A stretch of DNA of 64,000 nucleotides from Deinococcus yavapaiensis KR-236 (lineage in GTDB: Bacteria; Deinococcota; Deinococci; Deinococcales; Deinococcaceae): the NCBI RefSeq assembly GCF_003217515.1, contig NZ_QJSX01000012.1:100238-164237 (forward strand). Reading direction: 5' to 3'. Each line of letters starts with the position of its first letter. The stretch's first letter is position 1. A program made the position numbers and the translations under genes. Below the pieces are notes generated by a model that was not told the DNA's origin, searched no databases, and saw nothing but the letters and a program-made list of their open reading frames with translations. Below are positions 34,843 to 44,456 of the stretch, piece after piece.

Positions 34843-36108
34843 TCAATTCGAGGGGCCGACGAGGTAGATGTTCGGCCAGGGGCGGTACACGCTGCGTAGG
34901 GTGTCGCTCCGCACGACCTGACCGTTCTTCGTGAAGCGTCGCACGACCTCGATCGTGGCGCCCGGAGCGGCCCAATCGACTTGGACGCGGCGTCCGGGCG
35001 CCACGGTCCGGTCCACGACAAGCCGATCGGCGAGCGCCGGTTGCGTCTTCAAGGTGCGGGGAGCCAAGATCTCCACGAGTTCGGCGCGCGGCTTGCCGAA
35101 CACCTGGATGCTGAGACGCGCGTCCGCGTCGTCCCAGTCGGCTTGGAACCACAAGGAACCGCCTGTGTCGTTGTCGAACTTGAGGTCCTGGCTTGGCTGA
35201 TAGATCGTGGCGTCGAGCCCTTGCGGATCGTAGTAGTGGACTTGGTACGAGTGGTTGCGGCGCTCGCGAATCGGCAGGCCCGCCGCGTACAGCGAGCGGA
35301 ACGCCGTCGTCGACACTTGGCAGATGCCGCCGCCGATGCCTGTCGCCGTACGTTCCCCGGCGATGACGAGGCCCGGCACGAAGCCGTTCTTGGCGCTCAC
35401 TTCCCCGATGAAGGCGTTGAAGGAAAAGGTCTTGCCTTCGAACAGGCGATCTTGGAAGTGGCGAGCGCCCGCGTGGATGTTCGTGACGCGCGCACGCGAC
35501 GAACCGACGTAATAAGTGTTGCCTTCACCGAGGAAGTGCGTGAGGCCGCGCGACGCGAACCACGACAAGGTGCGCTTCGGAAAACTCGTGGTGTACACGA
35601 CGTTCGCCTGGGCCGCTCCCGGATCTTTGAGCGCCGAGGCGACGTTGGCCAGCGTGGCCTCCACGTCGACCTTCACGCCGCCGCGTTGTACGACACGCCA
35701 TACGCCCGTCGCCGAAGCGAACTCGAAGCGCGCGTCTCGCGGATCACGCTCGAGCGTCTTCGCGAAGCGCTCGATGTCCGCGCGCAAGCTGGACGTCACG
35801 CCGAGGGCGCGCAACTGCGCCGTGCGGTCCCGCCCGAGCGCCAGCACTTGACGGGCACTTTCGGTGCCCTTCAGGCCGTTCACGAGGACCGGCACTTGCT
35901 CGCTGAACACGATCGACAGCGGTTGGGCCGCTTGGGGCGTGGCCGTCTCCGGAACGCTCGCAGGAGAAGAAGGGGCGGGCGGGGCGGGCTCCGGCTGCGG
36001 CACGGGCGCCGGCGTGGTCTCGGCGGATGGGGAAGAGGAGGGCGGCGTGGACTGCTGAGCAAAGGCGACGCCGAGGGACAACATGACGAACAGGGCGCGA
36101 CGAATCAC
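34843..36108 (-). CDS. VanW family secreted protein
   Basis: A 421-residue protein from GTG 36108. A short signal peptide (IRRALFVMLSLGVAFAQ) is followed by about 45 residues rich in Pro, Ser and Ala, a flexible linker. The VanW core has TNIHAGARHFQDRLFEGKTFSFNAFIGEVSAKNGFVPGLVI (landmarks) and the invariant GGGICQVSTTAFRSLYAAGLPIRERRNHS. The C-terminal 80 residues are beta-rich and resemble a G5 or similar domain. VanW-type proteins are found beside cell-wall genes; biochemical function is unknown. Confidence 0.9.
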   Translation of the reverse strand: MIRRALFVMLSLGVAFAQQSTPPSSSPSAETTPAPVPQPEPAPPAPSSPASVPETATPQAAQPLSIVFSEQVPVLVNGLKGTESARQVLALGRDRTAQLRALGVTSSLRADIERFAKTLERDPRDARFEFASATGVWRVVQRGGVKVDVEATLANVASALKDPGAAQANVVYTTSFPKRTLSWFASRGLTHFLGEGNTYYVGSSRARVTNIHAGARHFQDRLFEGKTFSFNAFIGEVSAKNGFVPGLVIAGERTATGIGGGICQVSTTAFRSLYAAGLPIRERRNHSYQVHYYDPQGLDATIYQPSQDLKFDNDTGGSLWFQADWDDADARLSIQVFGKPRAELVEILAPRTLKTQPALADRLVVDRTVAPGRRVQVDWAAPGATIEVVRRFTKNGQVVRSDTLRSVYRPWPNIYLVGPSN

Positions 36109-36154
36109 GCCCTGAGTATTTCATTCCCTCGATCGCCTTGCTTGAGGATGGTCT

Positions 36155-37792
36155 TCACTCAACGAGGACGGGGATCAACACGGGATTGCGGCCCGTCACC
36201 TTGCGGACGAAGCGACGCACGGCGCCGTACATGTCGTCTCGCACGTCCTCCAAGCGCTTCTTTTCGCGCAAGCCCGCCTCGACGGCTTCGAGAGCCACCT
36301 TGCGGATGTTGCCCTCCAAGTCGCGGTTGGCCTTCACGAAGCCGCGCGACACGAGTTCCACGTGCGGCGTGGGATGCAGAACGGCCGTCATGATGAGCAC
36401 GCCGTCCTGACTCATGGCGAGGCGGTCTTGAATGATGTCGTCGCTGATGTCGCCGACACCGAGCCCGTCGACGTACACCGCGCCCGACGGAACCGTGCCC
36501 GTCACGCGGAAGTCGTCGGCCGTGAGGCGGACGACGTCGCCGTTCTTGGCGATGAGGGTACGCTTCGGCGGCTTCGGCATGCCCTGCGCGAGTCGCGCGT
36601 GGTTGATCTGGTGCCTGGGCTCGCCGTGCCACGGCAAGAAGAACTTGGGATTGGCGAGGTTCAGCACCATCTTGAGTTCCTCTTGAGAGCCGTGGCCTGA
36701 CGCGTGCACTTTGTACGTCGGCGGATAGTAGACTTCCACGCCGATTTCGTACAAGCGGTTGATGACGGTGTTCACCGCTTCCTCGTTGCCGGGAATGGGG
36801 CTGCTCGACAAGATCACGGTGTCACCGCGGTGCAAGGCGATCTTGGCGTGATTGCCGAACGCGAGGCGCGACAAGACGCTCATCGGCTGCCCTTGCGAGC
36901 CCGTGCACAAGAACAGCACTTGAGAATCTTGCAAGTCGCCCATTTCGTCCGTGCTGACGAGGCCGTCCTTCATCTCCAGGTAGCCGAGGTTCAGCGCGAC
37001 TTGCGCGTACTTCACCATCGAGCGGCCTTCCATCACGACGCGCCGCCCCAGTTTCTCGGCGACGTGAACGACGTTTTGAAGACGGTGCGTGTGCGACGCG
37101 AAGGTCGTGACGAACACGCGGCCCTTGGCGCCCTCGATGATTTTCTCGATGTTCGCGGCGATGTCCGCCTCGCTCATCGTGGTGCCAGGCCGCTCGGCGT
37201 TCGTGGAATCCGAAATCAGCATCAGCACGCCTTCGGCGCCCGCCTGCGCGATCTTGGCGAGGTGGCTGGGCTTGCCGTCGGTCGGATGCTGGTCGAGCTT
37301 GAAGTCGCCGGTGTGCACGATTCGTCCGACGGGCGTGTGCAGCACGTACCCCATGTTGTCGGGAATGGAGTGCGTCATGCGGAAGAAGTCCACGGTGAAG
37401 TGGCGCCCGATACGAATGCGCGCGTCCGTGTCCACTTCGCGAAGATCCACGTCGTTCTCGCGAATGCCGAACTCGCTGAGCTTCTCTCGCAGCAAGCCGA
37501 GGGTGAGCTTCGCCGCGTGAATGGGCACCTTCGGCAAGCGCGGCAGGATGTACGGCAGCGCGCCGATGTGGTCCTCGTGACCGTGCGTCAGCACCCAGCC
37601 TTTGATGAGGCCCGCGTTTTGCTGCAGGTAGTCGATGCGCGGAATCAGCAAGTCGATGCCGAGCATGTGAGAATCGGGAAAGGCGAGACCGCCGTCCACG
37701 ATCATGATTTCGTCGCCGTAACGGTAGGCGAACATGTTCTTGCCGATCTCGCCCATACCGCCGAGCGGGATGACTTCGAGGTGCTTGTCCAT
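36155..37792 (-). CDS. rnj: ribonuclease J
   Basis: A 545-residue metallo-beta-lactamase RNase. ATG 37792 follows AAGGAG. GGMGEIGKNMFAYRYGDEIMIVDGGLAFPD begins the fold, HGHEDHIGALPYI (about 73-85) holds the metal site, HTGDFKLD is the third motif, and the beta-CASP domain includes SDSTNAERPG and LCTGSQGQPMS. Downstream are HASGHGSQEELK and PWHGEPRH, then a C-terminal domain. It combines endonuclease and 5' exonuclease activity in mRNA decay and rRNA maturation, a central role in organisms lacking RNase E-type degradosomes. Confidence 0.96.
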   Translation of the reverse strand: MDKHLEVIPLGGMGEIGKNMFAYRYGDEIMIVDGGLAFPDSHMLGIDLLIPRIDYLQQNAGLIKGWVLTHGHEDHIGALPYILPRLPKVPIHAAKLTLGLLREKLSEFGIRENDVDLREVDTDARIRIGRHFTVDFFRMTHSIPDNMGYVLHTPVGRIVHTGDFKLDQHPTDGKPSHLAKIAQAGAEGVLMLISDSTNAERPGTTMSEADIAANIEKIIEGAKGRVFVTTFASHTHRLQNVVHVAEKLGRRVVMEGRSMVKYAQVALNLGYLEMKDGLVSTDEMGDLQDSQVLFLCTGSQGQPMSVLSRLAFGNHAKIALHRGDTVILSSSPIPGNEEAVNTVINRLYEIGVEVYYPPTYKVHASGHGSQEELKMVLNLANPKFFLPWHGEPRHQINHARLAQGMPKPPKRTLIAKNGDVVRLTADDFRVTGTVPSGAVYVDGLGVGDISDDIIQDRLAMSQDGVLIMTAVLHPTPHVELVSRGFVKANRDLEGNIRKVALEAVEAGLREKKRLEDVRDDMYGAVRRFVRKVTGRNPVLIPVLVE

Positions 37793-37982
37793 TCAAAACT
37801 CCTTGGGAACTGCGCGGTCGGGGACTGCTCGAACAGAGCCGCTCAATAGGTGCGGCGATGCGTTGCAGCATGAATGAAGCGCGCCGAAACGGACGCGCAG
37901 TCGTTCCAGCGTACCATGCGGCCCCAAAAAACAAGGTGCGCTTCCTGGAATTGATGGAAGGCGCACGGCGAGATCGTTCATT

Positions 37983-38918
37983 TCACGACAAAGCGACCTT
38001 GGCGGCCTCCACGAGGTCGCGCGCGCCTTGCGCGAGCATGTCCTCGGCGAGTTGCGCGCCTAAGTCGGCGCACTCGTCCGGCTCACCCTCGATCGTGGCG
38101 CGGATGACTTTGGTGCCGTCGAGCGCGCCGACCCAGCCTTCGAGCAGCAAGGTGCCGCCCTTGACGTTCGCGAAGGCGCCCACGGGCGCGAGGCAGCCGG
38201 CGCCGAGCCCCGCGAGGAACTCGCGCTCGGCCGTCGTGCGGTCGTCGGTCGTCCGGTCGTGGATGGCGTACGCGACTTCGATGGACAGATCGTCGTCGCT
38301 TCGCGTCTCCAGCGCGAGCGCGCCCTGCCCGGGCGCGGGAAGCAGCACGGCGGGATCGACGAGTTCGTCGATGCGGTGGCGAAGGTCGAGGCGGATGAGT
38401 CCGGCGGCAGCGAGAATGATGGCGTCGTAGCCGTCTTCGCTCACGGCGGCGAGGCGCGTGTCCACATTGCCGCGCAGATCGCGAATTTCCAAGTCGGGTC
38501 GCACGGCACGCAAAAACGCCTTGCGCCGAACGCTGCTCGTGCCGACGCGGGCGCCCGAGGGCAGCTCGGCGAGTTTCTTGAAGCCTTCCTTGCCGATCAA
38601 GACGTCACGCGCGTCGACGCGCTTGGGAATGCTGGCGATTTCGAGGCCGTCGGGCTGCTCGGTCGGCAAGTCCTTGAGCGAGTGGACCGCGATGTCGATA
38701 CGGCTGCTTAGCAGCGCGTCCTCGATGTCCTTCACCCACAAGCCCTTCTCGCCTTTGGCAGCGGTGACGAGCGCGCGACGATCACGATCTCCTTTCGTGG
38801 AGATCGTCTGGATTCGGAAGTCCGTGTCCGGCCACTCTTCCTTGAGACGCGCGACTACCCAGCGAGTTTGAGCGAGCGCCAAGGAACTGCCGCGGGTTCC
38901 GATGGTAATGGAACGCAT
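37983..38918 (-). CDS. hemC: hydroxymethylbilane synthase
   Basis: A 311-residue porphobilinogen deaminase. ATG 38918 is chosen: a TATAAT -10 box lies eleven bases upstream, consistent with a leaderless or short-leader transcript, and MRSITIGTRGSSLALAQ fits the family start. KGDRDRRALV, GLWVKDIEDALLSSRIDIAVHSLKDLPTE (landmarks) and RDVLIG follow; the dipyrromethane-cofactor Cys is in LAGLGAGCLAPVG (about 232). The enzyme polymerises four porphobilinogens for heme and cobalamin, the cofactor of NrdJ in this window. Confidence 0.96.
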   Translation of the reverse strand: MRSITIGTRGSSLALAQTRWVVARLKEEWPDTDFRIQTISTKGDRDRRALVTAAKGEKGLWVKDIEDALLSSRIDIAVHSLKDLPTEQPDGLEIASIPKRVDARDVLIGKEGFKKLAELPSGARVGTSSVRRKAFLRAVRPDLEIRDLRGNVDTRLAAVSEDGYDAIILAAAGLIRLDLRHRIDELVDPAVLLPAPGQGALALETRSDDDLSIEVAYAIHDRTTDDRTTAEREFLAGLGAGCLAPVGAFANVKGGTLLLEGWVGALDGTKVIRATIEGEPDECADLGAQLAEDMLAQGARDLVEAAKVALS

Positions 38919-39070
38919 AACATCGGTCATTATAGGCAGTTCGCCGCGCCGTGCGGGACATCCCGCCTTGGCGAAGGCTCCACGTTGAGCGGGCACGACC
39001 CACGGCGGCGCCGCCGTGAAATCGCTGGGAACGGTCGCCGCGAGGCGCTCGCGCGCACCTCGGCGGGCAT

Positions 39071-39979
39071 TCAGCCCAAAAGAACTTCGACTTGCGAGCG
39101 CGTCGGCAGTGCGTCTTGCGCGCCGCGCTTCGTGACGGAAAGGGCGGCGGTGGCAGACGCGAAGCGCAGCGCTTCGGGCAGCGAACGGCCCTCGGCGAGG
39201 GCGGCGGCGAATCCACCGTTGAAAGCGTCGCCCGCTCCGACCGTATCGACCGACTCGACGTCGAAAGGGTCGACCGGCAAGACGCCGCGCTCGTCCACGT
39301 AGAGCGCCCCTCGATCTCCGCGCTTCACGACGACGCTTTTAGGGCCTCGCGCCAGCAAGTTCCGAGCGGCTTGCAGCGCCCCGTCGAGCGTCGACGCGTC
39401 CACGCCCGACAAGAGGCGCGTCTCCGTCTCGTTCGGCGTGAGGAAGTCCACGAGGCTCCACAGCGCGCTCGGCAGATCGGTGGGCGCCGGGGCTGGGTCG
39501 AGCATGACGAGCGCGCCCTGCTCTTTGGCGATGCCGGCGGCGGCCACGACGACGTCCAAGGGAATTTCGAGTTGCAGCAGCAAGAGATCGCCCGGCTTTA
39601 GGCGAGCTTTCAGGCGGGCGAGATCGTCGGCGCCGACCTCGCCGTTCGCGCCGGGCACGACGACGATGCGGTTTTGGCCGTGCTCGTCGACTTCGATCAA
39701 GGCGACGCCCGAGGAGCCGAGCGTGGGCGTCACGCTTCCGATATCGACGTTCGCCGTGGCGAGCGATTGCAGCAAGGTGTCGCCGAAGGCGTCGCGCCCG
39801 ACTCGTCCGACGAAGGCGACGGGCGCTCCGAGCCGACCGCACGTGACGGCTTGATTGGCGCCCTTGCCGCCCGGCACGGTCTCGAAGGTGTCGCCGAGGA
39901 CGGTCTCGCCGACGTTGGGAAGGCGCGAAGCGCGCGCCACGAGATCCATGTTGACGCTGCCGAACACGACGATGCTCAT
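39071..39979 (-). CDS. rbsK: ribokinase (PfkB family)
   Basis: A 302-residue PfkB-family kinase. ATG 39979 is preceded at six bases by TATGCT, again a leaderless pattern. The start VVFGSVNMDLVARASRLPNVGET and the motif GGKGANQAVTCGRLG (about 37-51) match ribokinase; the C-terminal DTVGAGDAFNGGFAAALAEG (about 245-264) carries the catalytic Asp, and it ends ALPTRSQVEVLLG. It phosphorylates ribose, linking with nucleoside breakdown. A decayed second ribokinase-like copy lies in the nucleoside operon at 59095-59620, so this gene may supply the activity. Confidence 0.93.
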   Translation of the reverse strand: MSIVVFGSVNMDLVARASRLPNVGETVLGDTFETVPGGKGANQAVTCGRLGAPVAFVGRVGRDAFGDTLLQSLATANVDIGSVTPTLGSSGVALIEVDEHGQNRIVVVPGANGEVGADDLARLKARLKPGDLLLLQLEIPLDVVVAAAGIAKEQGALVMLDPAPAPTDLPSALWSLVDFLTPNETETRLLSGVDASTLDGALQAARNLLARGPKSVVVKRGDRGALYVDERGVLPVDPFDVESVDTVGAGDAFNGGFAAALAEGRSLPEALRFASATAALSVTKRGAQDALPTRSQVEVLLG

Positions 39980-39998
39980 GCGCGAAGCATACCCTCGC

Positions 39999-41240
39999 TC
40001 AAGACTGCTCGTACTCGGCGCGCAGCTCCCAGCGGGTGAGGTCGCGCCATCGCCAGGTGGCGAACCCGACGATGCCGAGGGTGACGAGTCCGCCGAGCAC
40101 GGTCGCACGCACGACCCCGAGGAAGTGCGACGCGACGCCGCTTTCGAGGGCGCCGATCTCGTTGCTCGTTCCGATGAAGACGAGGCTGACGGACCCGACG
40201 CGTCCGCGCATCTCGTCGGGCGTGCGCGTTCGCACGATGGCGCGGCGAACCAGCATGTTGATTCCGTCGAAGATTCCGCTCCACGCGAGGGCGATCAACG
40301 ACAACCAAAAGAATCGCGACACGCCGAAGACCATCATGGACAGGCCGAAGCCGCCCACGCTGACCAGCAGCCACCAGCCGGTATGCCGCAAGGGTGGGCG
40401 GCGTGTCATCCACAGCATCACCAGCAAGGCCCCGACGGACGGAGCGGCCAGCAGGACGCCGAGGCCTGCCGGACCGACCCCAAGAATGTCGCGCGCGAAG
40501 ATGGGCAGCAGCGAGATGGCGCCGCCAAACAGCACGGCGAGCAAGTCGAGCGCCATGGAGCCGAACAGCACTTGATCCTTGAAGACGAAGCGCAAGCCAG
40601 CCTCGATGCTCGCGCGAACGCCTTCGTGCGAGCGCGGCGCGGGAGGCGGCACGGGCGGCATGCGCTGCAAGGCGAGCCACGACGCTCCGTACAGCACGGC
40701 CATGATGAGGTACAGGCCGCTCGGGCCGAGCCGAGCGAGCAAGGCGCCTCCCAAGATAGGTCCGGCGATGCCCGCCACTTGCCCGACGGTTCCGAGCCAG
40801 GCGGACGCGTTGACGTAGACGCTTTGAGGCACGATGCGCGTCTCGAAGGCGGAGGACGCGGGATCGCCGAAGCCGCGCGCGAAGCCCATCATGACGACGA
40901 GCAGGTACAAACCGGCGACGGGCGTGGACGGTCCCGCCAGCGAGAGCGCCGCGAACAGCAAGGCGGCGACGATCAGCAGACCGCGCGTGACGAGCAGGAT
41001 GCGGCGACGGTCGAGGCGGTCAGCGAAATGTCCGCCGAGCAGCGCGAGGCTCAGCGACGGCAACGCCGAGCACAAGCCCAGCACGCCGAGGGCGAGGGCG
41101 CTGTTGGTAAGCTGGTAGACCTGGTAGCCGATGACGACCGAGAAAGCTTGTCCGGCGAACGAAGCGCTCGCGGACGACGTGAGCAGACGACGAAAGTTGG
41201 GATAGCGAAGGGCGGCGAGAGAATCTTGAGGCGTCGTCAT
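39999..41240 (-). CDS. MFS transporter (MFS_3/enterobactin-exporter type)
   Basis: A 413-residue major facilitator with about ten to twelve hydrophobic segments. ATG 41240 is preferred, with GAGG ten bases upstream. The motif-A loop GGHFADRLDRRRILLVTRG (about 70-88) is clear and a second half begins near residue 210 (VLFGSMALDLLAVLFGGAI). The MRGRVGSVSLVFIGTSNEIG segment places it near the EntS/MFS_3 group of drug or siderophore exporters. Substrate unknown. It starts 67 bases upstream of the divergent promoter at 41308. Confidence 0.88.
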   Translation of the reverse strand: MTTPQDSLAALRYPNFRRLLTSSASASFAGQAFSVVIGYQVYQLTNSALALGVLGLCSALPSLSLALLGGHFADRLDRRRILLVTRGLLIVAALLFAALSLAGPSTPVAGLYLLVVMMGFARGFGDPASSAFETRIVPQSVYVNASAWLGTVGQVAGIAGPILGGALLARLGPSGLYLIMAVLYGASWLALQRMPPVPPPAPRSHEGVRASIEAGLRFVFKDQVLFGSMALDLLAVLFGGAISLLPIFARDILGVGPAGLGVLLAAPSVGALLVMLWMTRRPPLRHTGWWLLVSVGGFGLSMMVFGVSRFFWLSLIALAWSGIFDGINMLVRRAIVRTRTPDEMRGRVGSVSLVFIGTSNEIGALESGVASHFLGVVRATVLGGLVTLGIVGFATWRWRDLTRWELRAEYEQS

Positions 41241-41307
41241 GGGTTGCAAACCTCGTCAGTCTACCGCACTCTCCGCAGCGTCCCTCGAAGTATGAGAACA
41301 AATGAGC

Positions 41308-41336
41308 TTGACAGATTATGTTTGACGCGTAACAAT
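41308..41336 (+). promoter_or_regulatory. promoter of the 41365 gene
   Basis: TTGACA (41308-41313), a 17-base spacer, then AACAAT (41331-41336). The -35 is perfect and the -10 matches the consensus at four of six positions; the gene's ribosome binding site begins 15 bases later. Confidence 0.6.
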
Positions 41337-41364
41337 GGATGAGTTGCACACTGCAGGAGGACGT

Positions 41365-41673
41365 ATGCCCACACCGCTGTATCGCCACGGAGATGTCCTG
41401 ATCGCCCTCGTGCCCGCCTTGCCACTCGGCGCGCGACCCCGCCCCGATCTCGTCCTCGCGCCCGACGAGTTCGGCGGTCACCGCCACCGCGTCGCCGAAC
41501 CGACGGCGGCTCGGCTCTTTTCGCACGGCGATCTGACCTTCCTGCAAGTCACTGCCGAACGTGCCACCGTGATCCACGAAGACCACCGGCCGATCGAACT
41601 GCCGCGCGGCACCTACCGAGTGTGGCAACAGCGCGAATACACGCCCGAACGCGTCCGGATCGTGCTGGACTGA
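41365..41673 (+). CDS. conserved hypothetical protein (HGDV...QREYxPE)
   Basis: A 102-residue protein from ATG 41365 with GCAGGAGG upstream. Landmarks are YRHGDVLIALVP, GGHRHRVAEP, IHEDHRPIELPRGTYRVWQQREYTPE and the ending RVRIVLD. The His and Glu/Asp residues spaced in a beta-rich sequence suggest a small cupin-like or barrel fold. I have seen similar small proteins described only as hypothetical and cannot name a function. It has its own promoter and no obvious operon partner. Confidence 0.75.
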   Translation: MPTPLYRHGDVLIALVPALPLGARPRPDLVLAPDEFGGHRHRVAEPTAARLFSHGDLTFLQVTAERATVIHEDHRPIELPRGTYRVWQQREYTPERVRIVLD

Positions 41674-41746
41674 TCATCTTCGCACACGGGTTCGGCGTCT
41701 TCAGCCCGCGAACCCGTGCGCCTCGCCCCGACTGCGCGAATACAGG

Positions 41747-41967
41747 GTGATCTCATCGGCAAGCGGAGGGTCCGCTTTCGGTCTCGACATCCAGTTTCCA
41801 AGCGAAAGTCACGTAAAGGGCGCGCCCTCCATCGTGGAGCGCTTCGAGTCCTGGGGAGACGAAACGTTCTACCGCGCGGTCAACGCCATCGCCGGACCGC
41901 GTTCGTCATGGATCACCTCACCACCGCGCCGCCGGGCAAGTCGTACCTCGCGAGCGGTGACCTCTGA
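41747..41967 (+). pseudogene. frameshifted remnant of an unknown coding region
   Basis: From ATG 41747 a natural-looking frame reads ...APSIVERFESWGDETFYRAVNAIAG until about 41897, then the neighbouring frame continues AFVMDHLTTAPPGKSYLASGDL to a TGA at 41965. Each half has a non-shadow composition, so one frameshift joins what reads as a continuous protein segment. I do not recognise the family. Low confidence. Confidence 0.3.
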
Positions 41968-42002
41968 TGCTTCGTTCGTGCTTCGTTCGAGCGACTTGAA
42001 GG

Positions 42003-43121
42003 TCACGCGATCCGCTCGCCGCCCACGTACACCTCTAATACCCGAAGCGCCTCGTCCAAGACCACGAAGTCGGCGCGCAAGCCGACCTCGATCCGTCCCC
42101 GATCCGAGAGACCCAGCAACTCGGCGGGCGTGCCGCTCAGCATCCGCGACGCTTCCTCTATCGGCACTCCGACCTTCACCGCGTTTCGAAGCGCCACGTC
42201 CAAGGTGAGCACGCTGCCCGCGAGCGTGCCGTCGACGAGAGTGGCGCGCCCGTTCTTCACGAACACCTTCTGCCCGCCGAGCTCGCTCTCGCCGTCCGGC
42301 AAACCCGCCGCACGAATGGCGTCCGTGATGAGCAGCAAGCGGCCCCGTTTCGCCGCCCGCGCCGCGAGAAACGCTCCCGAGTACACATGATGCAAATCGA
42401 AAATCAGTTCCGCGAATGCGGCCTCGTCGGCCAGCAAGGCGCCCAGCACGCCCGGCGCGCGTCCCATCAGCCCGCTCATCGCGTTGAACAGGTGCGTACC
42501 CGACACCGTCCCGCCTTCCTCGCGCACGGCCGCCGCGACCCGGACGGCGTCCTCGTACGCTCCGACGGTGTGTCCGAAGCTCACGCGCACGCCCGCACGC
42601 GAGAGCTTCCTCGCCGCCGCGTCCATGCCTTCGAGCTCCGGCGCGACCGTCGTCAAGCGCACGACGTTCAACGCCAACGCTTCCTCCAAGAGCGACGCGG
42701 ACGGCAAGATCGTCTGCGGAGCCTGCGCGCCCAGCCGCTTCGGACTGATGAACGGTCCCTCCAAGTGCGCGCCGAGGACATCCGCGCCGCCCTCCACTCC
42801 ACGCGATCGAACCTCCGCCACGCCTCGCAACGCGCTCATCACATTGGACCAGGGGGCCGTCACGGTCGTCGGGAGCATGGACGTCGTGCCGTGCGATCCG
42901 TGAAAACGCGCCATCGTCTCCACGCCCCGCTCGCCGTCCATGGTATCGCCGCCATTTCCGCCGTGCACGTGCACGTCGATGAAGCCCGGCAAGATGTACC
43001 GACCCGGAGCGTCGCCCGCCTCTATGTCCTCGATGGTCCGCCCGAAACTCACCGCGCCCGTCACGAAACCGCGCGACGTAAGAATTCTTCCCTGCAAGCG
43101 CGTGCTCATGAGGCTCATCAT
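42003..43121 (-). CDS. nagA: N-acetylglucosamine-6-phosphate deacetylase
   Basis: A 372-residue amidohydrolase. Two starts are possible, ATG 43121 or ATG 43106. PGFIDVHVHGGNGGDTMDG (about 45-63) has the HxH motif, HLEGPFISPKRLGA (about 119-132) the metal Glu, FGHTVGAYEDA and GTHLFNAMSGL the other ligands, and LLITDAIRAAGLPDG the catalytic Asp. It converts GlcNAc-6-P to GlcN-6-P and acetate, the step before the SIS-type deaminase at 4155. It lies far from that operon, so GlcNAc catabolic genes are split in this genome segment. Confidence 0.95.
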   Translation of the reverse strand: MMSLMSTRLQGRILTSRGFVTGAVSFGRTIEDIEAGDAPGRYILPGFIDVHVHGGNGGDTMDGERGVETMARFHGSHGTTSMLPTTVTAPWSNVMSALRGVAEVRSRGVEGGADVLGAHLEGPFISPKRLGAQAPQTILPSASLLEEALALNVVRLTTVAPELEGMDAAARKLSRAGVRVSFGHTVGAYEDAVRVAAAVREEGGTVSGTHLFNAMSGLMGRAPGVLGALLADEAAFAELIFDLHHVYSGAFLAARAAKRGRLLLITDAIRAAGLPDGESELGGQKVFVKNGRATLVDGTLAGSVLTLDVALRNAVKVGVPIEEASRMLSGTPAELLGLSDRGRIEVGLRADFVVLDEALRVLEVYVGGERIA

Positions 43122-43176
43122 GACATTCCGAGCTGAAACGGCGTACGAAACACGCGAAGACTGCTAGCGTGAAAGC

Positions 43177-44310
43177 ATGCTCTTCGACCGCGAGCAACTT
43201 CAGGCGCACGAACGCGCCGTCCTCGCGCCGTACGCCACCTTCTCCGACGCGTCGCGCGGCCGCGCCCACCCCGAACCCGAAGTGCTCGGTCGCACCCCCT
43301 TCCACGAGGATCGCGAGCGCGTCTTGCACACCGCCGCCTTTCGGCGCCTGCAGTACAAGACGCAAGTCTTCGTGAACTTCGAGGGCGACCACTACCGCAC
43401 CCGCCTCACGCACACCCTGGAAGTCGCGAGCGTCGCACGCAACGTCAGCGTCTCGCTCGGCCTCAACGAGACGCTCGCCGAGACGATCACCCTCGCCCAC
43501 GACCTCGGCCACTCGCCGTTCGGTCACGCGGGCGAACGCGCGCTCAACGAACTCATGCGTGAACACGGAGGCTTCGAACACAACCGGCAAAGCGTCCGTG
43601 TCGTCACGAAACTCGAAGAGCGTTCCAGCGCCCACCCTGGCCTCAACCTCACTTGGGAGACCTTGGAAGGGCTCGCGAAGCACGAGCCCCTTGCCGAAGG
43701 CGACCGAACCGTGGGGCGGCCCAGCCTCGAAGCGCAACTCGCCAACGTCGCCGATTCGGTCGCGTACAACGCCCACGACCTCGACGACGGCCTGCGCAGC
43801 GGCCTGATTTCGCCGCGCGACTTGCGCGACGTCGAACTTTGGATGTACCTCGTGCGCCGACTCGGCGTGGACGAACGTGACTTCGGCGACCGCGAGCGGC
43901 GCGCCGTCACACGCGAACTCCTTAGGTGGATGACCGACGACCTCATTCGAGAAAGCAACCGCCGCTTGGAAGACGCGGGCGTTCACAGCCCCGAGGATGC
44001 GCGAAGCCACCCGGCGACGCTCGTCTGCCACTCGCGCGAAGCGCGCGACCTTCTCGCCGACCTCGGCCGCTTCCTCTTCACACACCTCTACCGTCACCAT
44101 CAAGTCGTGCGGCAAATTCACCAAGCCGAGCTGATCCTCGGCGCCCTCTTCGACGCGTATCGCGCCCGCCCAGCCCTCTTGCCGCCCAACGTTCGCGCGC
44201 GCGAAGCTACCAGCGGATTGGAGCGCACCGTTTGCGATTACCTCGCTGGAATGACCGACCGCTTCGCGACCGACGAGTACCGTCGCCTCTTTCAGCCACG
44301 CGCCTGGTGA
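43177..44310 (+). CDS. dgt: dGTPase-like deoxynucleoside triphosphohydrolase
   Basis: A 377-residue HD-domain protein. The family start is FHEDRERVLHTAAFRRLQYKTQVF (about 44-67, landmarks), followed by HYRTRLTHTLEVASVARNV (first His) and LAHDLGHSPFGHAGE (HD pair, about 108-122), then NVADSVAYNAHDLDDGL with the last Asp. The length fits the shorter dGTPase-like proteins (COG0232). It hydrolyses dNTPs to deoxynucleosides and triphosphate, balancing nucleotide pools, a natural partner in function to NrdJ. It starts 56 bases from the divergent nagA. Confidence 0.92.
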   Translation: MLFDREQLQAHERAVLAPYATFSDASRGRAHPEPEVLGRTPFHEDRERVLHTAAFRRLQYKTQVFVNFEGDHYRTRLTHTLEVASVARNVSVSLGLNETLAETITLAHDLGHSPFGHAGERALNELMREHGGFEHNRQSVRVVTKLEERSSAHPGLNLTWETLEGLAKHEPLAEGDRTVGRPSLEAQLANVADSVAYNAHDLDDGLRSGLISPRDLRDVELWMYLVRRLGVDERDFGDRERRAVTRELLRWMTDDLIRESNRRLEDAGVHSPEDARSHPATLVCHSREARDLLADLGRFLFTHLYRHHQVVRQIHQAELILGALFDAYRARPALLPPNVRAREATSGLERTVCDYLAGMTDRFATDEYRRLFQPRAW

Positions 44311-44328
44311 CGGTAAAGCGCGCAGCCG

Positions 44329-44357
44329 TTGACAGCTTGTTCGTCCTCTGCTAGCCT
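44329..44357 (+). promoter_or_regulatory. promoter of tRNA-Ile
   Basis: TTGACA (44329-44334), a 17-base spacer and TAGCCT (44352-44357) lie 17 bases before the mature tRNA. The -35 is perfect; the -10 is a moderate match. Confidence 0.75.
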
Positions 44358-44373
44358 ACTATCCGCTTGACCT

Positions 44374-44450
<77 letters not shown>

Positions 44451-44456
44451 AGAGAA

